Assembly (NCBI GenBank): GCA_016748015.1
Contig: JAAOMT010000779.1
Coordinates: 205,882 to 269,881 of the forward strand
DNA from: Geosiphon pyriformis
Taxonomy: Eukaryota > Glomeromycota > Glomeromycetes > Archaeosporales > Geosiphonaceae
DNA length: 64,000 bases
Direction: 5' to 3'
Within the stretch, counting starts at the first letter, position 1. The number at the start of each line of letters is the position of its first letter. A program made the translations under genes and the position numbers. Below the pieces are notes generated by a model. It made no database searches, was not told where the DNA came from, and saw nothing but the letters and a program-made list of their open reading frames with translations. This document shows positions 11,401 through 23,400 of the stretch, in pieces.

Positions 11401-14400
11401 GAGTTATTTAATAGAATTATGGGGTAATTTTTGGGATTGTAAAAAGTAACTTAGACTTTCTTTGTTCCTTCTGGAATATAAATATTTGGGATCAAAATAT
11501 TATGTTCCAAGCAGACTTGTTCATTGGACTCAAAAATTTGTCATGTGGTTGTTGGCTTTGGGCAGATGTAGATTTTCGGATGTTCTCCAAAGAGTAAAAT
11601 GGTAATTGGTTGTGGAAGTCTGAGAATCTGGTGGGATTCATTCTGTGTGTTAAGAGCTATATTAACTGGAACTGTGAATTGTCCAGTTGAACCAAAACCT
11701 TGGGTTCCTCTATCACTTTTTTCTAATTGTTCTTTTTGATTGACTAGTTGTAAACCCGAAATGTTGATTAGGGGTAGGTAAATAGCTTGGGCAATTTTTT
11801 CAGCATGGTCAATCTTGAATAGTTTGTTAGTTTCATTTTGAAGCATTACTGTAATGTCTCCCGTATATCCAGCATCAATTATTCCTCCTTTGATATTGAT
11901 TCCTTTGCTTGCTAGAGAGGACTGAGAGGTGATTTGAACCATTGCTCCTGGCAGGATTTCGAGTGCAATTTTGAGATTAATTTTTGTGAGAGATTTGGGT
12001 TTGAGAACAAGAATATTCTTGTCTGGATATCTTAGATTATATCCAGCATCAATTTCATGTGTTTTTTCGGTTTTTATTCCTTGTCTGTTGTTGTTAAAGT
12101 ATTTGAGTTGTAAGACAGGCTGACTTTTAATAAGATAGATGGGTGTTGTTTCAATTTCTTCTGTTGCTTCAGGTTCTCCAAATTTAATTTTGTTTTCATT
12201 GTTTTCACTGGGCAGGGAAATGCTAAAAGCATAGCATTCAGGGCACCATTGTTCATCACAGAGCATTATGCATTTTTCACACAATTTAACGTTCATTTGC
12301 TCTAGCTGTTGAGCTTGAACTTCTTTGGTCAGGTAAGTGTAACTGGCAATTTGGTGATATACTTCTACTTTATCTTTGTAGTTGTATCCAGCAATTTCAA
12401 AGGTGTATGCAATGTATTCTGATTCTTTCATTTGACAAACATTTTCTTGAGTGGCTCCATTGATTAAAGCCATTGCTAGGTCGAAAATTATTTCAGCATT
12501 ATGAGGATAATAGTACAGTTTGTTGAGAGCACTGTTGTATGCTGTATCAAAGAGTGTTCTTCTTTTTACTTTTTCTGAAATTGATAAAGCATATTGGCAG
12601 GTCTGATCACAGACTCCTCCTCTCATTGCTACATCAATCCAATTGCATTCTTCTGGTAGCATATCTTCACAAGTCAAACAAGGGGTGTTATCCCATTTTC
12701 TGTTTCTTTTTATTAGATGGCCCCATTGTTCTCTATGGCAAGCCTTGCAGTAATAACAAGTATGATTTTCATATTCTTTTTCAGGTGAAATGCAGGCTCC
12801 CATTGAGGAGAGTTTCTTGTGGCAGTCCTTGTATTTGAGTGGAATATAGGGGCATTGTTTTTATGGTTCTGGTTTTGAATAGGGGACATTCCATCCAGTT
12901 GTCACTGGTTCTTCTGTTTCAAAAGAATCATTTGTTAAAAAGTACTGTTGTTCAGTTTCATTAGCCCAATTGGAGGTTGATCTAAGTGCCATAAATGTTT
13001 CAATGATGGGCTTTTCTTCTTCTGGTTTGAATTTAAAAGCCAGGGCTTTTTCGGAGCATTTGTTGAATGTATTACAAGTGACAGGTACCCGGGCGTATTA
13101 TCTTTGGTAGGAGATTGTTAACTCTTATGTCTCCCAATTCAGATTAGCATTGGCTTTTTGAAGCCAATTATTTCTGACGAGAGCTTGGTACTGGGGTGTG
13201 TCCATTACAAGAACTTTAACTGGAATGGTAATTCCATCAAGAGTGAATGGAAAATTGTCAATTTCTCCTACTGGAGTCTTTTTCATACCATCGGCAGTGA
13301 TGATTACTGTTTGAGCTGGTCAGTCAACATTTCTCTTCAACTGTTGTATTAACTGGTAGGTGATAATGCTTCTGGCAAATCTACTGTCTAGGATCAAGCG
13401 AATTGTCTTTCTTTCGACTTCTGTTTCAGTATACATAGCCATGATTGCTTTTTGTTTGTTGGTGGCTGTATTGCTAAGCAGGAATGGTAACTCATTTGCT
13501 TCGAACTCAAAAGAGAATATATCTGAAAAGTTAGCGTTTTTAGCAATTCTGGCTGGTGAGATTGTGGTAAGAGTATAGAAAAGGTTTTGTTGTTGTGCTG
13601 CAGCTCTACCTTCCGAGGGTGCAGTATGGTGAAAATCTTGTTCTTCTGGCATTGTTAAATAACTGGGTTGAGTATGATAATGGGTGGGTCTTGGCTGAGC
13701 TGGATTTCAGAGAACTAATTGGTTGTTCGAATTGATTCTATTGTTGTTTACTTGGTATCAGTTTTGTGGTGTAAATTGATTTTGTGAGATTAATTTTCGA
13801 GCAGGCACTTGATAATATTGTGTGGGTGGTTGTTGGTATTGCTGTTGAATTGGTTATGAGGCAGGCTAATAATAATTACTTTGATATTGGAGTTTTGGTG
13901 GATAGTAAGCTGGTGGTGGTGGTTGATAATAAGATTGCTATAGTAGAGGGTAATGTTGATTACTCTTATTTTGTTGGTCTCATTGTAGCTTTTTGCAATA
14001 TCTTTTCCAGTGGCCAGGAATTCCACAGTAATGGCAACTCTGAGGCTAGTTATTAGAGAGTGATGTGAAGTTGTTTTGATTTTGTCTTTGGGGTGGTTGA
14101 TATCTTTGGGGTTGCTGTTGTTGTTGGTTGGTGAAATAGTTTTCGACTTTCTTTGCGAGTTGGTCAATTTTTTCTTCAGCTGCTAAGCTGGTTTCTCTAA
14201 TGGCTAAGTTCACAAGTTTTGTATGATTGGCTTCTTCCATGGCCATTTCATATTTCTTTGCATGCTAAATAGCAGAGTTTAAATCTTCTGGGGCATATGG
14301 ACGAATCTTTTTAATTAGTTTATCTTTTAAACCAGTGATAAATTGATCCAAGATTTGAGCATCAGAATAATAATCATTAGTTTCAAGTTGGTGAATTTGT

Positions 14401-15461
14401 TTGAGAAGTTGGTTGAATTTCCCAATATAAGTCATAACAGATTTGGAGGGTTTTTATTTGATATTGCGAAAACAATTTCAAAGGGTGATGGAGGTATTAT
14501 TGTCAGTGAACTGTTCAAGAAAGGCTGCTTTGAAAGCGTCCCAATCATTAAATAGAGCGGCCAAGTTTTTAAACCATTCTCCTGCTGTTCCTTTGAGAAA
14601 GTAGGGAATTGTTCTTAACATTCTGGCAGCATTCCATTTATTTGCATCTTCAGCTTTAGTAACTTGGTCGAGCCATTCTTGAGAACTGGTCTCAATGTTT
14701 TCTCCATTAAATTCAGGGATTTTTGTGATGTATGCTGTCATTTCATTTTCTTTGTTTTCACTGTTTATTAATTCTTCTTCAGTTATTTCAGAGTCATTTT
14801 CTTCATTTGCTGCTGTCTCAGAGTGTTCACTTTGATTTTCAGTTAGAAAATCAAGAAGATTGGAACTAGTTTGAAAGGGTTTTTGCTGTCTGGTGGGACT
14901 TCTGAGTAATGTAAAATCTTTTGGTCTTGCAAATCAATTCAAAGGTGAATTAGGTATTTGTGTTTGTGCAAGTAAAGCTGGAAAAGATGTGATAGTGAAT
15001 GGAAGTTTTGAACTGGTTCCTTGTTCAGGTGTTTGTAAGTGTTTGGCAGTTGTTTTTGGTAGTATTGAAGTATTTGGGGTGGTTTTTGAGTATTGCTTCA
15101 ATTTGTGTTTGCCTTTGTTGCTTGTTTCTGTCTCCAATTCAAAATCAATAGAATATTGAAACTGCACTGAATATGTTTCTTCACAGTACTTGATAATGTT
15201 AAAATTAAGTTCTTGAAACTAAGTGGCAAGTGTTTCACTGTTAAGGTCTTCAGTTTTCAACTGTGAATAGTGTGCTAAATTGTTGTAAAGATTGTTTCTA
15301 ACTTCTGAGATATTGTAATTTCCAAAAAGATAATTGTTAATGTGGTTTTCAATGTATTGGTATACTGATTTCTTGACAACTTCAATTTCATCTAGAATGT
15401 TGAATCTTTGCTTGCAGTGAATGTAAATTGATTGGTAATACTTTAGAGTTGTTGTGTCTGG
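8431..15461 (-). pseudogene. Gag-Pol of element 2, single reading frame with one frameshift
   Basis: The frame starts at ATG 16432, is cut by the solo LTR at 15462-16386, and runs to TAA 8431-8433. Landmarks on the minus strand: Gag capsid-like block 14741-14478; CCHC knuckle CHYCGIPGHWKRYC at 13995-14036; protease near 13370 (LILDSRFARS, so the active-site Gly is lost); Cys-rich module and dUTPase 12860-11690; RT with YLDD at 10634-10651; RNase H about 10380-9850; integrase zinc arm 9760-9470 and DDE core 9370-9070. All parts from gag to 11133 share one frame. An extra T in a run near 10965 shifts the frame before RT. The integrase HPQTN motif reads HP-stop-TN (CAA to TAA). Confidence 0.85.
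11541..12803 (-). CDS. Open Pol segment: Cys-rich module plus dUTPase domain (element 2)
   Basis: 420 codons are open without a stop; they are a part of Gag-Pol, not a separate gene. Residues 16-190 carry spaced Cys pairs (16/19/22, 42/45, 65/69, 175/178, 187/190) that look zinc-binding but match no family I know. Residues 250-375 are a trimeric-type dUTPase: motif 1 IDAGYNL (251-257), motif 2 SQSSLASKGI (293-302), motif 3 GIIDAGYTGDI (307-317, with the catalytic Asp and Tyr), motif 5 RGTQGFGSTG (365-374). A dUTPase hydrolyses dUTP to dUMP and would keep uracil out of the cDNA. It sits between protease and RT. This is the best-preserved dUTPase in the window. Confidence 0.9.
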   Translation of the reverse strand: MGACISPEKEYENHTCYYCKACHREQWGHLIKRNRKWDNTPCLTCEDMLPEECNWIDVAMRGGVCDQTCQYALSISEKVKRRTLFDTAYNSALNKLYYYPHNAEIIFDLAMALINGATQENVCQMKESEYIAYTFEIAGYNYKDKVEVYHQIASYTYLTKEVQAQQLEQMNVKLCEKCIMLCDEQWCPECYAFSISLPSENNENKIKFGEPEATEEIETTPIYLIKSQPVLQLKYFNNNRQGIKTEKTHEIDAGYNLRYPDKNILVLKPKSLTKINLKIALEILPGAMVQITSQSSLASKGINIKGGIIDAGYTGDITVMLQNETNKLFKIDHAEKIAQAIYLPLINISGLQLVNQKEQLEKSDRGTQGFGSTGQFTVPVNIALNTQNESHQILRLPQPITILLFGEHPKIYICPKPTTT

Positions 15462-16386
15462 TGTTACCAGTAGAATTTTAGCTATTAATTAGCATGAAAT
15501 TTCCCTTATAATTCCTATCATTAATTAGCACATATTATTATCGTTTCGAATTTCACTTATTATTTAATCAAATTAGCAATTATCATCATTTAATCAATAA
15601 CCCGATTTGGACCATAGAAATTGAGATGATCAATTTACACAATACCCTGAACCATATAACATAGCAAAAATTCGCCGAAATTAATGGAAATTGGCCGAAA
15701 TAATTCATAGTTCAGCGAAATAACTTGTAGTTCGCCGAAATGTATCTTTAGTTCACCGAAATTCTAGAAAAGAGAAAAAGTGCAAGTTCAAAGACTAGTA
15801 CTACAACAAGTTGTATAAAAGAAGAGCTTCTCTCTTCAAGAAAATGTATCTTCTNNNNNNNNNNNNNNNNNNNNNNNNNNNNNNNNNNNNNNNNNNNNNN
15901 NNNNNNNNNNNNNNNNNNNNNNNNNNNNNNNNNNNNNNNNNNNNNNNNNNNNNNNNNNNNNNNNNNNNNNNNNNNNNNNNNNNNNNNNNNNNNNNNNNNN
16001 NNNNNNNNNNNNNNNNNNNNNNNNNNNNNNNNNNNNNNNNNNNNNNNNNNNNNNNNNNNNNNNNNNNNNNNNNNNNCATTTGGGTAGCCTACAGACGAGA
16101 TTCCTGTAGAAGAGTTGACTTTCACAGCAAAGTAACTACACATTTTTAGTGAGCTTCCAGACGAGCAATTCCTGGGAAAGAGTTGACGTTTACTACAACG
16201 TAACTACATAAAGTAACTGGCACGGAATTGGCCATTCCACTTATAAGCCCAGCGGTTCAAATTATAGGAGATAATTTGAAGATAAATTCAGTTATCGAAG
16301 GTTCAACTACTTCCTCTAGTCGTGAATAAAACAGCAAACAAGCATCAACAACATTTAAGAAAAGAGACCAAAAACCTCCGGTAACA
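15462..16386 (+). repeat. F1 solo LTR inserted in the start of element 2 gag (opposite strand)
   Basis: It runs TGTTACCAGTAG to CCGGTAACA, facing the plus strand (TATAAAAG at 15814-15821). The target duplication CTGG is seen at 15458-15461 and 16387-16390. The interrupted text (tgtctgg...gattgccacttt) is continuous in elements 1 and 4, which confirms the insertion point. It contains the assembly gap. Confidence 0.9.
15855..16076. other. Assembly gap, 222 N
   Basis: A run of N in the middle of the solo LTR. By comparison with the LTR at 25736, the missing part is the LTR centre just after the TATA box. The stated length is close to what is expected. Long reading frames across the gap are artefacts. 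Confidence 0.98.
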
Positions 16387-16426
16387 CTGGTATGATTGCC
16401 ACTTTGAAGTTGTTTTGCTGTATTAT

Positions 16427-16444
16427 TTCCATGGGAGAGCACCA
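16427..16444 (-). promoter_or_regulatory. tRNA primer-binding site of element 2, overlapping the gag ATG
   Basis: On the coding strand the LTR end is followed by two T residues and then TGGTGCTCTCCCATGGAA. The TGG start two bases after the LTR is the standard position for pairing with a tRNA 3' CCA. The same site reads TGGTGCTCTTCCATGG in element 1 and TGGTGCTCTTTCATGA in element 4. The ATG inside it is the in-frame gag start in elements 2 and 4. I could not name the tRNA. Confidence 0.75.
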
Positions 16445-16446
16445 AA

Positions 16447-17432
16447 TGTTACTGGAGGTTTTTGGTCTCTTTTCTTCAATGTTGTTGATGCCTGTTTGCT
16501 GTGAATTCACGTTTTCTGGATGTGGTTGAACCTCCAGTAACTGAATTTATCTTCAAATTATCTCCTATAATTTGAACTGCTGGGCTTATAAGTGGAATAG
16601 CCAATTTCATGCCAGTTACTTTGTATAGTTACATTGTAGTAAACATCAACTCTTTTCCAGGAATTGCTCATCTAAAAGCTTACTAAAAATGTGTAGTTAC
16701 TTTGCTGTGAAAGTCAACTCTTCTATAGGAATTCTCGTCTGTAGACTACCCAAATAATTTATAATAAGAAAAGAAAGAGAATAAAAGAAATGTAAAAAAA
16801 AAGCAAAACTGATGATTTATGGAAGTCGTTTTGGATCCAGGCCTGGAAGTGCTTTAACAGTCTACTGAAATTGGTAGCTAATCAATTTCAAACTGTTAGT
16901 AGGAATTGGTTAATTCCAAGGGAAATAATTAAGAATTTGGTTTTTTGAATTTATTTGATATTTATTTTGTTTTTGTGTGTAAAGGCTGATTCTAATTATT
17001 AAATCTGAAATAAGATATATTTCCTCGAAGAGAAAAGCTCTTCTTTTATACAACTTGTCGTAACACTATTCTATGAACTTGAACTTTGCTATTTTCTATA
17101 ATTTCACTGAATTAAAGATACATTTTGGTGAACTACAAGTTATTTCTGTAAACTATTAGATATTTTGGTAAACTATCAATTATTTCAGCAAATTTCTTAC
17201 AAATTTTGGCGAATGTTTTGAATGTTACATAGTTCGGAGTATTGCATGATTGATCATCACAATTAGGTTACATTTGTGTTATGTACAAATTGGGTTATTA
17301 ATTAAATGATAATTTCGGATATTTTGCTAATGTAATAAGTGATAATTTGAAACAATAATATATGCTAATTAGTAATAAGATTTATAAGGGTAATTTCATG
17401 CTAAACAATATTTCTAATTTTGTCTGGTAACA
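16447..17432 (-). repeat. 5' LTR of element 2
   Basis: 986 bp, the same length as its partner at 6635. The TATAAAAG box lies on the minus strand at 17044-17051, followed by the conserved hairpin region. Confidence 0.92.
17044..17051 (-). promoter_or_regulatory. TATA box in the 5' LTR of element 2
   Basis: TATAAAAG on the minus strand, followed by AGAGCTTTTCTC, an inverted repeat that could fold at the start of the transcript. The same arrangement is found in the 5' LTRs of element 1 (24425-24432) and element 4 (56105-56112). Its position and orientation set the coding strand of the LTR family. Confidence 0.65.
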
Positions 17433-20400
17433 TTGTTCACAAATTTCTTGTATCAAGTTGTTCACAAAATGTGTTCCTTGATCAGACAAGAGTTCAATTG
17501 GACATCCATGTCTACAAATAATGTCTTCATAGATGAAATTTGCTACTGATTTTGCATCTGCTTTTTGGATGGCTCTAGCTTCAAGCCATTTGGTAAGATA
17601 ATCTATTGCAACTACAATATAACAATTTTCTTGAGTTGTGATAGATAATAGTCTGACTAAATTAATTCCAACTCTGTCAAAAGATTGTCCAACTTTGATT
17701 GGATTTAAAAGTTCTTGGGCCAGGTTCTTCTTCTTTTTTGACAACTATCACAAGATTCTACATATTGTCAAATGTTTTTTTGCATTTGAGACCAAAAGTA
17801 ATGTTCAAGAGTTCTTTGTATTGTTCCATCTCTTTCCAAGTATGCTGAAGAAGAATTTGTGTGCATGTTGTATAAGATTGTTTCTTTTTCATTCTCTTGT
17901 ACTAATCTGAGTGGTTGGTTTGAATTTCTATGATTCTTGTAATAGATTTTGTTGTGGTGTACAAAATATTGTTTAGATTGGTGTTGTAATCAATGTTTTT
18001 TACTTAAAGACCAATTTTCTGACATGGTAAAAGTCTCCAAATAGTTTTTGATGTTGTTGTAGTTTTCTGGATCTATTGTTGTTGATTTTGTTATTTGTTC
18101 TGCTGTTAAGTTTGTTAGTGTTTTGTTGGTGTTGATGTTGGTATTAATATTGTCTCATTTTTAAAAGGCTGTCAACATTGGTGTGTAGTTTTCCTGGTTT
18201 GTGATGTACTATATATTTGTAGTCTGCTAAAAAATCATTCCATCAAGACTGTTTGGCACTTTGTTTTTTTTTATTTTTATTGAGCCATTTGAAGCCAATA
18301 TTGTCAATTATGATGTCAAACTCTTTTCTATTCTTCAAGTATTGTTGAAAGTATTTGAGAGCCCAAATAACTGCAGCAGCTTCTAGTTCTGTTAAGCCAT
18401 ATTTGAGTTCTGTTGGCTTGAGTGTTCTATTAGCATAGACAATAACTTGTTTCTGGCCATTTTCATCCAATTGTGATAGGATGGCACCAAAATCTATGTG
18501 TGAAGCATCAGTGGCTAGTTGAAACCATTTGTTGAAGTCTGGGTAAGCAAAAACTAGGGCTGTTGTCAATCTTGTTTTGAGGATTTCAAAAGCTTTTTGT
18601 TGTTCTTCTGTCCATTTATATGGCACATTTTTGTTGGTAAAATAATTGAGTGGTTTGGCAATTTCTGAGAATCTCTTTATGAATTTCTGATAGTAAGAGG
18701 TTAATTCTACAAATCCTTTTAGTTCTGTGGTATTTTTGGGAATTTGAAAGTTTTTGACAGCACTAATTGTTCCAGGGTTTGGTTTGATTCTATCTTTGCT
18801 AACTATGTGTCCAAGAAAGATTAAGCTTGTTTTTTCAAAGTGACATTTCTCAATATTCAACTTCAATTTTGCTTTCCGTAATTGTTGAAAAACTTTTTGC
18901 AGATAAATAAGATGGGCTTCAAAGCTTGGTAAGTACACATCAGTGTTATTAAGGTAAACAACTACTGATTGCCATAAGAGTCTTTCATATACAACATCCA
19001 TGAGTCGTTGGAATGTTGTTGGTGCATTGCAGAATCCAAAAGGCATAATATTGAACTCATAGTTTTCTCTTTGGATGGTGAATGCTATTTTGGGTCTATC
19101 TTTTGGGTCCATTTCGACTTGCCAGTATTCACTTTCTAAGTCTAAAGTTGAGAAGAACTTGGCTTTTCCTAAAGCATCTAACATGTCATCAATTCTTGGG
19201 AGAGGGTAGGCATCTCCAATTATGACACTATTCAATTGTCGATAATCAACACAAAATCTGATTTTTCTGTTTTTCTTTTTGACAAGAACTACTGGTGAGG
19301 CCCATGGACTTTTTGATGGTTGAATCAATCCATTATTGAGCATTCTTTGGATCTCTTCTCTAATAAATTGGTGGCTAGCAGGTGGAACTTGATAGGCTTG
19401 TTGTCATTTTGGTGGAGCATCTCTTGTATGGATTTAGTGTTGAACAATATTCGTTTTTCCAAGGTCATTGTTGTCTTTTGCAAATATATTTGCAAATTCA
19501 GCTATTAATTGTTTCAATTGTCTTTGTTGTTGGGGTTCTAAGGGACCCATGTTGATTTGAGAGAGTTTTTCTTCCAAAAGGTGGTAATTTTTAGTGGTAG
19601 AAATGATGTTTGGATTTGGAAGTAGTGTATGTCTTATAATTTCGATGAAATTAGAAACAATTTGAGGGTTTTCATCTTAAAAAATGTTACTGTGTATGAT
19701 TCCAATCTCTAGTTTGTTCAATAAGACAATGGGGTAATTATTGGAGTTATAGAATATAACTCTAAATTTTTTCATTCCTTTGGGAATATAAATGTTTGCG
19801 ATTGAGATTTCATGCTTCAAACAAATTTGTTTATTGAATTCAAAGATTTGTTGGGTAGTGGTGGGTTTTGAACATGTGTAAATTTCGTAATGTTCACCAA
19901 AAAGTAAAATGGTAATTGGTTGGAGAAGTTGAAGAATCTGGTAAAATTCATTCTGTGTATTGAGAGCTATGTTTACTGGAACTGTAAATCGTCCAGTTGA
20001 ACCAAAACCTTGAGTTTTTTTTTCACTTTTTCTCAATTGTTCTATGTTTTTAACTGATTGTAACCCCAAAATGTTGATTAGAGGTAGGTAAATTGCTTGG
20101 GCAATTTTCTCAGCATGTTTAATTCTGAGTGGTTTGTCTGTTTCATTTTGTAACATGATGGTAATGTCTCCAGTATATTCTGCATCTATAACTCCTCCTT
20201 TAACATTGATTCCTTTGCTTGCCAATGATGATTTGGATGCAATTTGAATTATTGCTTCAGGTGGAATTTCAAGAGTAATTTTGAAATTGATTTTTGTCAA
20301 GGACTTTGGTTGGAGAACCAAAGTATTTTTTCCTGGATATCTTAGGTCATATCCAGCATCAATTTCGTGTGCTTTTTCTGGTCTGATTTTTTGGCCATAG

Positions 20401-23400
20401 TTGTTGAAATATTTAAGTTGTAGAGGTGGTTGCTTTTCAAGAAGATAGATGGGGGTGGTTGGTAGTTCTTCTACTAGTTTAGATACTCCAAATTCGATTT
20501 TATTTTCATCATTTTCCTCTGGCAGAGGAATGCTAAGAGCATAGCATTCTGGACACTATTTGTCATCATAAGGCATGATACATTCTTCACACAATTGAAT
20601 GTTCATTTGCTCTAATCATTGAATTTGAGCTTTTTGAGTCAGGTATGTGTGGCTTGCAATTTGGTGGTAGGTTTCTACTTCATTTTTATAATCAAATCCA
20701 GCTAATTCCATGGTATACTCAATGTATTCAGCTTCTTTCATTTGGCAGACATCTTTTTGGGTGGCTCTATTGATCAATGCCATTGCTAGATCAAAAATCA
20801 TTTTAGCATTATGAAGGTAGTGGTAGAGTTTATTAAGAGCACTGTTGTATGCTGCATCAAATAATGTTCCTTTTCTGACTTTTTCCGAAATTGATAGAGC
20901 ATATTGACAGGTTTGATCACATACTCCTCCTCTCATTACAACATCAATCCAGTTGTATTCTTCTGGTAACATATCTCCACATGTAAGACAAGATGTGTTG
21001 TCCTATTTTCCACTTCTTTTTGGAGATCCAAATCGTTCTCTATGGCATGCTTTGCAAAAGTAACAGGTACAAGTTTCATATTCCTCTTTTGAAGAAATAC
21101 ATGCTTCCATTGATGAAAGTTTCTTGTTGCAATCTTTGCATTTGAGTGGAATATAGGGTGGTTGTTTCTGTGGTTCTGGTGTAAAATATCTAACTTTCTT
21201 CCATCTTCTTGATTCTTCAAAAATCTTCTGTTTTGTTTCTTCAGCCCAATTGAATGTTGATCCAAGAGCCATGTAGGTTTCAGTAAGTGGCATTTTTTTC
21301 TCCTCTTCAAATTCAAATACTGGGGCTTTTTCTGATCATTTGTTAAAAGTTCTATAAGTAGCAAGTACTATAGTGTATTGTCTTTGGTATGAGATTTTTA
21401 ATTCTTGAGTTTCCCAATTCAAGTTTGCATTGGCCTTAAGAAGCCAATCATTTCTGACTAGAGCTTGGTATTGGAGTGCATCCATGACTAGAACTTTGAC
21501 TGGAATGGTGATTCCATTAATGGTAAATGGAAAATTGTCAATTTCTTCTACTGGTGTCTTTTTTATACCATCTGCTGTAACAATTACAGTTTGGACTGGT
21601 CTGTCAACAGTTCTTTAAAGCTGTTGCATTAACTGGTAGATGATAATACTTCCAGCTGATCCACTGTTTAGAATTAGTTGGATGGGTTTTCTTTCTACTG
21701 TAGCTTCAGTGTACATGGCAGTGATAGCTCTTTGTTCATTAGCTGTTGCATTACTAAGCAAGAATGGTAATTCATTTGCTTTAAATTCGAATGGAAATAT
21801 ATTTGAAAGGTTGACATTTTGGGCAATTTGAGCTGGTAGAATAGTATTATTAGAAGAGTTTGATCTGGGTGCTGTAACTTTACCTTCAGAAAGTGCAGGT
21901 TGTTGAAAATCCAATTCCTCTGGTATTGTAAGATAACTGGGTTGAGTGTAATAGTAATTGGGTCTTTGCTGACCAAAATTTCGGGAAACCAACTAGTTAT
22001 TTGGATTGATTCTGTTGTTGTTATTCTGAAATTGATTTTGGGGTGTGAATTGGTTATGTTGAACCAATCTTTTTGCTGGTACTTGATATTGTTGAGTGAA
22101 TAGTGTTTGATATGGCTGAATTGGTAAAGATTGCTGATATTGTTGCTGCATTGGTTGTGGAGCTGATTAATAGTAACTGTTTTGATTTTGTGGTCTTGGT
22201 GAATAATAGGTTGATGTTGGAGATTGGTAATAAGATTGTTGTGGTGAAGAGTAATGTTAATTACTTCTGTTTTGTTGGTCTCTTTGTAATTTTTTACAAT
22301 CTTGTTTCCAGTGTTCTGGAATTCCACAATAATGACAATTTTGAGATTGGTTGTTGGATGGTGATCCAAAATTGTTTTGGTTGCATCATTGTGGGGGTTA
22401 ATATCTTTGTGGTTGTTGTTGCTGTTGTTGTTGGTTTGTGAAGTAGCTTTCAACCTTCTTTGTGAGTTGGTCTATCTTCTCTTCAGCTGCTGAACTAGTT
22501 TCTCTAATAGCTAGGTTGACAAGTTTGGTATGGTTTGCTTCTTCCATAGCCATTTCATAGTTCTTTGCATGTCTAATGGCAGTTGCTAAGTCTGCTGGTG
22601 CATGTGGATGGACTTTTTTAATTAATTTGTCTTTTAATCCTGCTATAAACTAATCCAGAATCTGAGCATTAGAATAGTAGTCATTGGTTTCCAATTGTTG
22701 AATTTGTCTGAGAAGTTTATTGAATCTTCCAAGATAGATCATAACAGTTTCAGATGTTTCTTGTTTGATATTGCGAAAGCAATTGCGGAGAGTAATAGAA
22801 GTGTTGTTGTCAGTAAATTGTTGTAAGAAAGCATCTTTAAATGCTTGTCAGTTCTCAAATGGTTCTTCTAAATTTTCAAATCATTCTTCTGCTGTTCCTT
22901 GGAGAAAATAGGAAATTGCTTTGAGCATTCTTGCTGCAATTCAACCATTTGCATCTCCTGTTTTTTGACCTTTGTCAAGCCATTCTTGAAAACTGGTATT
23001 ATTGTCTTCACCAGTGAATTCTGGAATTTTTGCAATGTAAGCAGTTGTTATTTTTTCTTTGTTTCCTGTGATTTCTTCTGGTTCTGATTCAGTTTCTTCA
23101 CTTTCCAAGCTTTCTGAATGATTACTTTCATTTTCCTGTAAGTAATCAATGATATTGGCACTTGTTGATATTGGTTCTTGTTGTTGAGTAGAATTTCTAG
23201 GTGACTGAAAATCTTCTGGTCTGGAGAAATGGTTAAGTGGTGAACTTGGTGTTTGTGGTTGAACAAGTGAAATTAGAAATGGTGTAATAGAAAGTGGTAA
23301 TTTGACACTGGTTTCTTGTTCAGATGTTTGCAAGTGTTTGGCAGTTGTCTTTGGTAGTATTGGAGTGTTTGGAGTGGTTCTTGAGTTTTGTTTCACTTTT

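Larger units (their letters stand above)
6635..17432 (-). mobile_element. Element 2: Ty3/gypsy LTR retrotransposon, family F1
   Basis: LTRs of 986 bp at each end (6635-7620 and 16447-17432) begin TGTTACTGGAGG and end TCTGGTAACA. It is inserted in the integrase gene of element 1, and removing it rejoins the integrase reading. Flanks TCAT and TTGT are what a 4-bp TTGT duplication would become after two transitions. The body has every F1 domain in order. A solo LTR (15462-16386) interrupts the start of gag. RT keeps YLDD, but protease reads DSR instead of DSG, and integrase has a stop at the HPQTN motif. Confidence 0.92.

Noticed and set aside
13784-14056. Plus-strand frames in the gag regions (also at 22103-22441 and 53771-54139)
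   Set aside because: They are reverse-strand shadows of the Gln/Asn-rich Gag tail, which gives stop-poor Val/Gly/Leu text on the other strand.
15748-16149. Long frames crossing the N run
   Set aside because: They exist only because N codons contain no stop. The sequence is LTR.
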